This document shows, piece after piece, positions 7,441 to 12,663 of a stretch of 13,083 bases of DNA; the stretch's first letter is position 1, and the number at the start of each line of letters is the position of its first letter. The position numbers and the translations under genes are program-made. Source of the stretch: an uncultured bacterium. Its GTDB lineage: Bacteria > Patescibacteriota > Minisyncoccia > Phycocordibacterales > PALSA-1337. Location of the stretch: positions 1-13,083 of the forward strand of contig CAIQCA010000075.1 of the NCBI GenBank assembly GCA_903870235.1, read 5' to 3'. The notes beneath the pieces were generated by a model. The model saw only the letters and a list, made by a program, of their open reading frames with translations. It had not been told where the DNA came from and did not search any database.

Positions 7441-8490
7441 TTATTTTTCCTTCCTATTGTTTGTTTGCTGGGTCGGAACTTGCAGGATGATGATCGGGGC
7501 TTGTGCCGGTGCACCGCTTGGTGCTCCCGAATTTCCACCCGGACCGATTGGACCCTTACCAGGATCTCCTGATATGGCCGTGACTACAACAGTAGCCGGA
7601 TGTTCTTTGGATACCATGTTGGCAGCCACGTTTGGATTCACACCAGTTTCATCGACAATTGTCTTAATCGCCGAGGTCTGTTGCGTGGCCCTCCACTTCA
7701 TTTGCTGAGCATCCTTAGCGTCTTGATCCATATCGACTTCAGTGATGATTGGATCGCCCGTGTACAATCCCAACTGCCATTCAGTTGCGCTGATTGTTCC
7801 CGGACCGCCGAAGAGCTTGTTGAAGCGCTTCTTGACCAAGTCCATGCCACTGACTTTCTTGGTGGCGTCATCCGGATCATCGAACGATGCGGACATCAAT
7901 TGGTCATAGGTGATCTTCTTGATCTCCGACCTTATGAACGCAACGAACTGAGCTTCCAGAAACTCCACGGCGTATTCTTCTGTCTGCCGTGCGAGGTTCA
8001 TGATTGCTTCCGGGTGACGGATTGGGGTTGCAAATGCCTTGATCTTGACCCGGCCGTTGACCCCATCCGACGTTTGGATGTTAATCCAGTCTTTACCCAA
8101 CTTCTTGGATCGAGCGCAACTAATCACGTGCGTGATTTTCTCCAACAACGAGATGCCGGAGACACCTGGACCAAAGATAACCCGAAGGTTTGTCGTTGGT
8201 TGCAACTCTGTGAGTGCTTTGTCGTCTGTCTTTGCGGGGATATCTTCATGTTTCGCCAAACGCCGTTCAATGACGATTGCGTCGTTGATCGTTTTTGGTG
8301 CCACGAAGAAGCGACCGCTCAGTGACGTGCAACACACCACATAGCTGCAGGTGACGACTGCCACAACGCCCGCCATCCAGACCCATCCGGTAACCAGACC
8401 GATTGCGATTGCAACCAGAAACGTGATTACCAAGATGGATAGGACTGATCGGATCAAATCCGGTCTGTTCAACATTTTCAATACATTCAT
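7441..8490 (-). CDS. SPFH/band-7-like membrane protein, divergent
   Basis: The 349-residue protein starts with two adjacent hydrophobic segments (about 13-33 and 36-54). The region about 101-265 follows the pattern of SPFH/prohibitin proteins: a beta-rich start (NIQTSDGVNGRVKIKAFAT), a helical segment with FVAFIRSEIKKITYDQL, a long helix (MDLVKKRFNKLF), then QLGLYTGDPIITEVDM and a charged DAQQMKWRATQQ helix. The tail (about 308-333) is rich in Gly, Pro and Ala. SPFH proteins form large ring or microdomain assemblies on membranes; that role here is inferred from weak similarity, and the family call needs a profile search. The ATG at 8490 was preferred over the ATG at 8508 because AAAGGGG lies 8 nt upstream of the former. 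The gene is first in a two-gene operon and has a leader of about 140 nt. Confidence 0.65.
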   Translation of the reverse strand: MNVLKMLNRPDLIRSVLSILVITFLVAIAIGLVTGWVWMAGVVAVVTCSYVVCCTSLSGRFFVAPKTINDAIVIERRLAKHEDIPAKTDDKALTELQPTTNLRVIFGPGVSGISLLEKITHVISCARSKKLGKDWINIQTSDGVNGRVKIKAFATPIRHPEAIMNLARQTEEYAVEFLEAQFVAFIRSEIKKITYDQLMSASFDDPDDATKKVSGMDLVKKRFNKLFGGPGTISATEWQLGLYTGDPIITEVDMDQDAKDAQQMKWRATQQTSAIKTIVDETGVNPNVAANMVSKEHPATVVVTAISGDPGKGPIGPGGNSGAPSGAPAQAPIIILQVPTQQTNNRKEK

Positions 8491-8633
8491 TTTCTGTTCC
8501 CCTTTCATCTGCCATGTTATGGCGATGTCTTGTTATTTTCTATCGTTATTTTTCTTCCGCCTAAGGCTCGAGATTGTCAACTTCCTTCAACATTTATGGA
8601 GTTTTCCATTTCATGCAGAAGGGGGACTTCACT
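8491..8633 (-). other. Long 5' leader of the SPFH-like operon
   Basis: No gene is supported here. The predicted transcript start is near 8633. The leader contains one small perfect hairpin (ATGGA-4-TCCAT, 8596-8609) and the Shine-Dalgarno-like AAAGGGG before the start. I see no riboswitch or leader peptide that I can name. Bases 8679-8735, upstream of the promoter, show nothing recognisable. Confidence 0.45.
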
Positions 8634-8639
8634 CCTAAC

Positions 8640-8668
8640 AGTCTAACATATTTGACATAAAAAGTCAA
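8640..8668 (-). promoter_or_regulatory. Promoter of the SPFH-like operon
   Basis: On the minus strand TTGACT (8668-8663) is separated by 17 bp from TAGACT (8645-8640), and the spacer ends in TATGT, an extended -10. The same arrangement precedes the other minus-strand gene. A second TTGACA lies ten bases upstream (8678-8673) but is badly spaced. Confidence 0.6.
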
Positions 8669-8735
8669 GGGCTGTCAAGAGCTCATAAGCACTGTTTAGG
8701 GGGTGGGCGATTTAACCCATATTTATAGCCATATA

Positions 8736-8798
8736 AATAAAAAACCCGCTACCCGCACCAACTTTTGCATAAAATGCTTAGTTGATGGGGTAACGGGT
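8736..8798 (-). terminator. Hairpin terminator of the minus-strand secreted-protein gene
   Basis: ACCCG-C-TACCC at 8744-8754 pairs imperfectly with GGGTA-A-CGGGT ending at 8798. The top is extended by CAAC/GTTG and GCAT/ATGC. On the minus strand the stem is followed by GGGTTTTTTATT. It lies 24 nt beyond the TGA of the gene starting at 9535. Confidence 0.75.
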
Positions 8799-8821
8799 CT
8801 GATTTCTTCGGGATCAGCGGG

Positions 8822-9535
8822 TCAAAGAGGCCGAACTTTGAAGAACAATTCCTTGGGATAGTTACGGCGGTTTTTCAAACGAATCAGGAACTCGTTGAAT
8901 CGCCGGCTGTCCATGGTTGCTTGATCAAAGTTGATCCAACGACCGCCCGGCTCCTTCGCCAAGAAGTCGAAGTATTGTGTGTTCTTGTAGAACGACACTT
9001 GCCACCCGACGGCGACTTGCATGCCTTTGACACGATCATTGATCCACCAAGATCCGTGCGCTGAATGCCGCGGATTTAGGCCGGAGCCGATGACTTCGTT
9101 GCAATACTCGGCATTTTGCCACGACCCATCCACCTCTTCGGTAGTCTTGGGTTGTGTAACCGGTGGCGCTGGTTCCAGAGTCGGGACTGCGGCCTCGGTG
9201 TTCGTCTCCGCTACGGAAGTTTCCAAGACTGGCTGATTGGCCGGTATTGGATTGGCGATAGTTATCGCCGACGACACCACTTGAGTGTTTGTCGTCTGAA
9301 CCACCGGCGCGCCGTAAATATTCACGGTGCCGCGGATGTCGCGAAAAGTGATCCGGCTGTAATCGTACTTGGTCACTTGCGGCGCTTGTTCATTGTGAGC
9401 ATCAACCGTCACATGTGGTTTGTCACTGACGATCTTCTTCGGACACCAACTTTTCGGTGCCTCTTTGCTGCAGACGATCCACGTCGCACCAATTGCTGCC
9501 ACTGCCGTTATCAATATGATCCAGAACGTTTTCAT
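8822..9535 (-). CDS. Unknown secreted or membrane-anchored protein
   Basis: I do not recognise the family. The 237-residue protein has an N-terminal hydrophobic segment (about 4-22) that could be a signal peptide or anchor. Cys22 follows it, but the preceding residues (WIV) do not make a proper lipobox. A beta-like stretch (SRITFRDIRGTVNIYG, 60-75) is followed by a Pro/Thr/Val-rich linker (about 76-135). The C-terminal domain (about 137-237) is rich in Trp, Tyr and Phe, with GSWWIND and GGRWINF, and ends in a basic helix-like segment. The aromatic C-terminal part might bind a surface ligand, but this is a guess. AGGA stands 7 nt before the ATG. The gene is a single transcription unit with its own promoter (9604-9632) and terminator, and it ends in TGA like its minus-strand neighbour starting at 7439. 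Confidence 0.7.
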   Translation of the reverse strand: MKTFWIILITAVAAIGATWIVCSKEAPKSWCPKKIVSDKPHVTVDAHNEQAPQVTKYDYSRITFRDIRGTVNIYGAPVVQTTNTQVVSSAITIANPIPANQPVLETSVAETNTEAAVPTLEPAPPVTQPKTTEEVDGSWQNAEYCNEVIGSGLNPRHSAHGSWWINDRVKGMQVAVGWQVSFYKNTQYFDFLAKEPGGRWINFDQATMDSRRFNEFLIRLKNRRNYPKELFFKVRPL

Positions 9536-9559
9536 TGTTCTATCCTGCCTTTCAATTAG

Positions 9560-9578
9560 ACTAGGGTAATATCCTAGT
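9560..9578. repeat. Inverted repeat in the leader of the secreted-protein gene
   Basis: ACTAGG (9560-9565) and CCTAGT (9573-9578) are perfect inverse complements around a 7-nt AT-rich centre. The repeat lies between the predicted start of transcription near 9597 and the ATG at 9535. It could be an operator or an RNA hairpin. Confidence 0.5.
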
Positions 9579-9603
9579 TTGTTGGGTTACATTTCTGATA
9601 CGA

Positions 9604-9632
9604 TGTTTACCATATTAAATATTATAAGTCAA
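9604..9632 (-). promoter_or_regulatory. Promoter of the minus-strand secreted-protein gene
   Basis: TTGACT (9632-9627), a 17-bp spacer ending in TATGG, then TAAACA (9609-9604) on the minus strand. The layout equals the promoter at 8640-8668, including AATATG at the same distance from TTGACT. A perfect TATAAT (9626-9621) overlaps the spacer and could be an alternative -10. Confidence 0.55.
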
Positions 9633-9679
9633 GACGTTAATCGCCTTGCTCCCGACCAAAACTTTCTTCGTTCGTTTTG

Positions 9680-9761
9680 TGCCGGGGAGAGGACTCGAAC
9701 CTCCAAGGATTGCTCCGCGTGGTCCTAAGCCACGTGCGTCTACCAATTTCGCCACCCCGGC
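9680..9761 (-). tRNA. tRNA-Leu (anticodon UAG)
   Basis: The 82-nt cloverleaf has acceptor stem GCCGGGG/CCCCGGC, discriminator A, anticodon stem CGTGG/CCACG and loop CTTAGGA, giving anticodon UAG. It has a 13-nt variable arm with GGA/TCC pairing (short for a class II tRNA) and T loop TTCGAGT. CCA is not encoded and must be added by CCA transferase. It lies 25 nt downstream of tRNA-Lys and is probably on the same transcript. Confidence 0.95.
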
Positions 9762-9786
9762 ATTAAAATCTTCTTTCTCTCACTTG

Positions 9787-9859
9787 TGCGCCCAGTAGGG
9801 ATCGAACCTACGACCTTATCCTTAAGAGGGATCTGCTCTACCAGCTGAGCTATGGGCGC
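9787..9859 (-). tRNA. tRNA-Lys (anticodon CUU)
   Basis: The 73-nt cloverleaf has acceptor stem GCGCCCA/TGGGCGC, D arm GCTCAGCTGGTAGAGC, anticodon loop CTCTTAA (anticodon CUU) and T arm GTAGG-TTCGATC-CCTAC. CCA is not encoded. The anticodon stem GATCC/GGATA has a G27-A43 mismatch at its outer end. A degenerate copy of its first 23 bases lies upstream. Confidence 0.95.
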
Positions 9860-9878
9860 GCTTTGCCTACGGCTGCAT

Positions 9879-9901
9879 TCTACCAAAACAGCTATGGGCG
9901 C
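9879..9901 (-). repeat. Degenerate duplicate of the tRNA-Lys 5' end
   Basis: These 23 bases match the first 23 bases of tRNA-Lys (9837-9859) at 19 positions, displaced by exactly 42 bases. The four differences are one block in the D-arm region (GCTG replaced by AAAC on the plus strand). No anticodon arm or 3' half follows, so it cannot be a functional tRNA. It lies inside the likely tRNA leader. Confidence 0.75.
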
Positions 9902-9940
9902 ATTAACAAAACCGCTATTCTCACAAAAACTCACCAAAAA

Positions 9941-9949
9941 AATATAACA
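9941..9949 (-). promoter_or_regulatory. Extended -10 of the tRNA-Lys/tRNA-Leu transcript
   Basis: Minus-strand TG-T-TATATT, inside TATGTTATATT, lies about 80 bases before tRNA-Lys. No clear -35 is seen. The predicted start near 9934 places the duplicated tRNA fragment in the precursor leader. Confidence 0.5.
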
Positions 9950-9961
9950 TACATTAGCATC

Positions 9962-9989
9962 TTGCGCCAGATTTAATAATATGTAATAC
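9962..9989 (+). promoter_or_regulatory. Promoter of rpmF, near-leaderless
   Basis: TTGCGC (9962-9967), 16 bp, then TAATAC (9984-9989), preceded by TATG. The predicted start is within about two bases of the ATG at 9998, so the mRNA would be nearly leaderless. No Shine-Dalgarno is present. Confidence 0.5.
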
Positions 9990-9997
9990 TAGTCGAC

Positions 9998-10228
9998 ATG
10001 GTAAACAGGATGCGCGCAACGCGGTCACACCGCAACAATAGACGCTCACATCACGCTCTCGATGCAGTGCGTGTTTCGAAGTGTGGCAAGTGCGGAGCTC
10101 CTCATCCAAGTCACCATATCTGTATGAATTGCGGTACTTATAACGGTCGCACAGTTATCGATATGGCCGCTAAGGTAGCTAGCAAGGTCAAGAAGTCAGA
10201 GGCCAAGAAAAAGGCCGAGACTAAGTAG
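9998..10228 (+). CDS. rpmF: 50S ribosomal protein L32
   Basis: L32 is a small zinc-ribbon protein of the large ribosomal subunit. The 76 residues begin with a basic RNA-binding stretch containing RRSHHAL. The zinc ribbon is intact: CGKC (Cys29, Cys32) and CMNC (Cys42, Cys45), followed by GTYNGR, the usual end of the L32 core. A Lys/Ala-rich tail (about 57-76) extends beyond the roughly 57-residue length of many L32 proteins. MVNRM replaces the common MAVPK start. The ATG at 9998 is close to the predicted transcription start. The gene is divergent from the tRNA pair. A 95-bp AT-rich gap without a clear terminator separates it from nusB. Confidence 0.95.
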   Translation: MVNRMRATRSHRNNRRSHHALDAVRVSKCGKCGAPHPSHHICMNCGTYNGRTVIDMAAKVASKVKKSEAKKKAETK

Positions 10229-10323
10229 TTTGTCGGGTGTTATTAGTTGAACATTGAATCTTGAGTTTGGGTAATGTTTAGAATTTAAGATTTAGAGTTT
10301 AAATAAATTGTTCTTTCATCAAA

Positions 10324-11220
10324 ATGGCCAATAGACATCTATCACGTTCAATCGTCTTACAATCTCTCTTCGAGTGGGACGTTGCTGGTCAACATAGTGA
10401 CAAGGCTTCGACTATCATTGCTCGTGACGTCAAGGAATTTGCTCCTGGACTCGCGGATATTTCGTTTATTGAAGAGTTGATGAGGGGTATTATTGCCAAG
10501 TGTGCCGAGATCGATGACATCATGGTTAAGGCGGCCCCGGATTGGCCAATCGATAAAATTTCTCCAGTTGATCGTAATGTTCTACGCCTCGGACTTTATG
10601 AACTTCTATTCGCAGATCGAGATGAAGTGCCCGCCAAGGTTGCCATCAATGAAGCTATTGAACTTGCTAAGACTTTTGGTGGTGAGACCAGTGGTCGTTT
10701 CGTAAATGGAGTTCTGGGTGCAGTTTACAAGGAGCTTGGTGAACCAGGTAAAGATGCTCAGCCGGCCAAGAAAAAGATTCCCGAAGTTCCTTATGAGAAG
10801 ATGCCGATTCAACACCTGGGTGGGGCTGTTGTTTACGCTAGGAATGGTAAAGAAGTATATCTAGCCTTTGTTCACGATGTTTTCGGTCACTGGACTTTAT
10901 CCAAGGGAAAGATTGCTGAAGGCGTTGCTCCGACAGATGGGACCATTTTCAAGGTTAAAGAAGAGATAGGGTTGGACGTGAAGATTATCGCTGATTTGGG
11001 AAGTAATGAGTACATCGCCAATGATCCGGAAATTGGTAAGTTGCGTAAGCAGGTGCATTACTATCTAGCGGAATCTGTATTTGAGACTTTGACTTTGGTC
11101 AAGAAGCCGGGCCTCGACGATGCTAAATGGTTCAAGTTGTCAGACATTTTGGAATTGAATTTTTATAATGATATTTTGCCGATCGTAACCAAGGCCGTGA
11201 CTATGTTGAATGAGAAGTAA
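10324..11220 (+). CDS. nusB: NusB antitermination factor fused to a Nudix-like domain
   Basis: Residues 1-140 form a complete NusB, the RNA-binding partner of NusE (S10) in rRNA antitermination. Its signature segments include SPVDRNVLRLGLYELLF (80-96) and AINEAIELAKTFGG (107-120), then GRFVNGVLG. A linker (about 140-158, PAKKK) leads to a second domain (about 160-298) resembling Nudix hydrolases: GGAVVYARN opening, GHWTLSKGKIAEG and VKEEIGL. Aligned to GX5EX7REUXEEXGU, the box (195-217) keeps the EEXG end. The first Glu is Val201 and the RE pair is Phe209-Lys210, so catalysis may be lost or altered. NusB alone is usually about 130-160 residues, so 298 reflects a true fusion with no stop between the parts. 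No Shine-Dalgarno is seen. rnc follows after 47 nt, which fits shared work on rRNA. Confidence 0.88.
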   Translation: MANRHLSRSIVLQSLFEWDVAGQHSDKASTIIARDVKEFAPGLADISFIEELMRGIIAKCAEIDDIMVKAAPDWPIDKISPVDRNVLRLGLYELLFADRDEVPAKVAINEAIELAKTFGGETSGRFVNGVLGAVYKELGEPGKDAQPAKKKIPEVPYEKMPIQHLGGAVVYARNGKEVYLAFVHDVFGHWTLSKGKIAEGVAPTDGTIFKVKEEIGLDVKIIADLGSNEYIANDPEIGKLRKQVHYYLAESVFETLTLVKKPGLDDAKWFKLSDILELNFYNDILPIVTKAVTMLNEK

Positions 11221-11227
11221 GCGCGGG

Positions 11228-11241
11228 CGCGCTCGAGCGCG
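11228..11241. repeat. GC-rich perfect palindrome between nusB and rnc
   Basis: CGCGCTCGAGCGCG is fully self-complementary over 14 bases, set in the GC-rich run 11221-11244 and followed by AAAAAA rather than T. It is not an intrinsic terminator for the plus strand. It could be a hairpin in the nusB-rnc transcript or a protein-binding site. Confidence 0.6.
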
Positions 11242-11267
11242 GCCAAAAAATTGAAACATTTAAATAC

Positions 11268-11966
11268 ATGAAACCAGACGTAAAAACTTTAGCGAAACAA
11301 ATAGGAGTCGAATTCAACGACATAACTTTGTTGCGTATGGCTTGTACGCACCGCTCTTACTTGAATGAAAACAAAGCGGCTGGACTCGAGCACAATGAGC
11401 GTTTGGAATTCCTTGGCGATGCAGTTTTGGAGTTGATCATTACCAGTTTTCTATTTCGCAAATATCCTCACAAGAATGAAGGGGATCTGACGGCATATCG
11501 TGCGGCCCTTGTTAATGCCAATAGTCTAATGAAAGTTGCTGACCACATAAGTCTCAATGATTTTATGTTGTTGTCACGCGGTGAAGCCAAGGACAAAGGC
11601 CGTGCGCGTTCTATCATCTTAGCCAATGCTGTTGAAGCTGTGATCGGTGCCATATATCTCGACCAAGGATACAATGCCTCAGCAAACTTCATTGCCGATC
11701 ATTTGCTTGATATTTTAGATATAGACGAGATCGTTTCCAAGAAGTTATGGTTGGATGCCAAGAGTCGATTCCAGGAAAAAGCTCAGGAGAAAACAGGTAT
11801 TACACCCTCGTATAAGACCTTGAAGGAAGTTGGACCTGACCACGACAAACAATTTACTTTGGGAGTATTTCTAGGTGACGTTCAAGTTGCCAATGGTTCT
11901 GGACCAAGTAAGCAAGATGCTGAACAGAGGGCTGCCGAGAAAGCTCTTGACGCTAAGGGGTGGTAA
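11268..11966 (+). CDS. rnc: Ribonuclease III
   Basis: RNase III cuts double-stranded RNA and matures the rRNA precursor. The 232-residue protein is of normal length. The catalytic signature NERLEFLGD spans residues 43-51 (Glu44, Glu47 and Asp51 are the metal-site positions). The second metal-binding segment is ANAVEAVIGAIYLDQG (119-134) with the catalytic Glu123. The position equivalent to E. coli Asp114 is Asn120. Residues about 160-230 form the double-stranded-RNA-binding domain, with TPSYKTL and GPSKQDAEQRAAEKAL as its typical ends. The ATG at 11268 begins a short N-terminal helix and has no Shine-Dalgarno. The stop lies in a run of three near-identical 10-nt repeats. Confidence 0.97.
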   Translation: MKPDVKTLAKQIGVEFNDITLLRMACTHRSYLNENKAAGLEHNERLEFLGDAVLELIITSFLFRKYPHKNEGDLTAYRAALVNANSLMKVADHISLNDFMLLSRGEAKDKGRARSIILANAVEAVIGAIYLDQGYNASANFIADHLLDILDIDEIVSKKLWLDAKSRFQEKAQEKTGITPSYKTLKEVGPDHDKQFTLGVFLGDVQVANGSGPSKQDAEQRAAEKALDAKGW

Positions 11967-11983
11967 GGGTTAGTAAGGGGTAG
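11954..11983 (+). repeat. Three tandem 10-nt repeats across the rnc stop
   Basis: TAAGGGGTGG, TAAGGGTTAG and TAAGGGGTAG are directly adjacent. The second begins with the rnc stop codon (11964-11966). Confidence 0.75.
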
Positions 11984-12027
11984 AGTCTTCTTTAGAGGAA
12001 GAATAACAACCCAGATTGGAGGCTCTT

Positions 12028-12537
12028 ATGCCAAAACAAAAAGAATTTGCAACTCCGGTAACATCGGCATTTCCGCCGGGCCTGTATTTCATGCAGGTGA
12101 AGCGTTGGACAGGTAAGAAGGCGGGACGCGCATACGTTCAGATCTACAACGGTAATGGTCTTTGGCTCACACCGATCGAGGTTAGTGAGGCTAACCATGC
12201 GAAGTTTCTCGCTGACATCGGAAAGATGAATGCGGTTCCCAAACCGGTTATTTTGAAACTCAAGGATGCCGGTCCGATTGAGACACGGGTGGCTAAGTTG
12301 GTTGTGGATAAGAACTACGGCTTGAAAAATTTCCACGCTCATGTCGGCGCGCCGGTCCCCACGCGCGAGGACTTTTGGAAGCTTGTAGCTATTCCTGTCG
12401 ATCATGCGATGAGTGATACCTGTTTAATGTCGACTCTTACAGCAGAACAACGCCGGTCGCTTACTGGTTTTTCTTCGAAATTGACTACTGCGGCACGACG
12501 GAAACTTTTTCCTGGCCGTGCACAATCGGGGAATTAG
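12028..12537 (+). CDS. Unknown soluble protein, Shine-Dalgarno-led
   Basis: I do not recognise the family. The 169-residue protein is basic and has no signal peptide or membrane helix. The N-terminal half looks beta-rich (GLYFMQVKRW, GRAYVQIYNGNGLWLTPIEV). The middle has KPVILKLKDAG, and the C-terminal part is Ser/Thr/Arg-rich with a likely helical LTAEQRRSLTGF. The ATG at 12028 has GGAGG five nt upstream. A TTG at 12016 is in frame but overlaps that site and is unlikely to be the start. The gene lies 61 nt after rnc and is closed by its own strong terminator, so it may be a monocistronic unit. A possible TTGACG at 11947-11952 inside rnc could serve as -35, but the -10 is poor. In its clear Shine-Dalgarno and own terminator it resembles the minus-strand unknown genes rather than its immediate neighbours. 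Confidence 0.75.
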   Translation: MPKQKEFATPVTSAFPPGLYFMQVKRWTGKKAGRAYVQIYNGNGLWLTPIEVSEANHAKFLADIGKMNAVPKPVILKLKDAGPIETRVAKLVVDKNYGLKNFHAHVGAPVPTREDFWKLVAIPVDHAMSDTCLMSTLTAEQRRSLTGFSSKLTTAARRKLFPGRAQSGN

Positions 12538-12560
12538 TGATTTGGTGTGAATGTCATTCA

Positions 12561-12582
12561 AGCGCCCTCCCGGCGCTTTTTT
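12561..12582 (+). terminator. Intrinsic terminator after the unknown gene at 12028
   Basis: AGCGCC (12561-12566) pairs with GGCGCT (12572-12577) around a five-base loop, followed by a run of T through 12582. It is a textbook rho-independent terminator 23 nt after the stop. Confidence 0.92.
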
Positions 12583-12599
12583 GTTGTAGTGGTGAATAC

Positions 12600-12624
12600 T
12601 TAAGATATTGTATGTTAAGATATT
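12600..12624 (+). promoter_or_regulatory. Promoter region with 10-bp direct repeat
   Basis: TTAAGATATT occurs at 12600-12609 and 12615-12624 (15-bp period). Between and within them lies TATG-T-TAAGAT (12611-12621), an extended -10 of the type seen elsewhere in the window. No clear -35 is present. The leader to the ATG at 12664 would be about 35 nt and AT-rich. Confidence 0.4.
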
Positions 12625-12663
12625 TAAACGGTAATAAATTCAAAAATTCGATCAATTAATTTT

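Noticed and set aside
7600..8325. Plus-strand open frame of 241 codons
   Set aside because: It lies antisense to the SPFH-like gene, has a composition rich in Cys, His and Arg typical of shadows, and has no promoter or ribosome site.
8491..8633. Possible riboswitch or leader peptide in the long leader of the SPFH-like operon
   Set aside because: Only one small hairpin is visible and it matches no riboswitch class that I know.
9116..9559. Plus-strand open frame of 147 codons
   Set aside because: It is antisense to the secreted-protein gene, Arg/Cys-rich and without start signals; the minus-strand gene has a signal segment, promoter and terminator.
6815..9679. Integrated mobile element beside the tRNA genes
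   Set aside because: No integrase, transposase or flanking att-like direct repeat is seen; the duplicated tRNA fragment is a 5' piece on the far side of the tRNA, not the 3' duplication expected of integration.
9740..9937. Minus-strand open frame of 65 codons containing IAQLVEQ and VGSIPTGRT-like text
   Set aside because: This is the well-known false translation of a tRNA gene; it covers tRNA-Lys and its degenerate copy.
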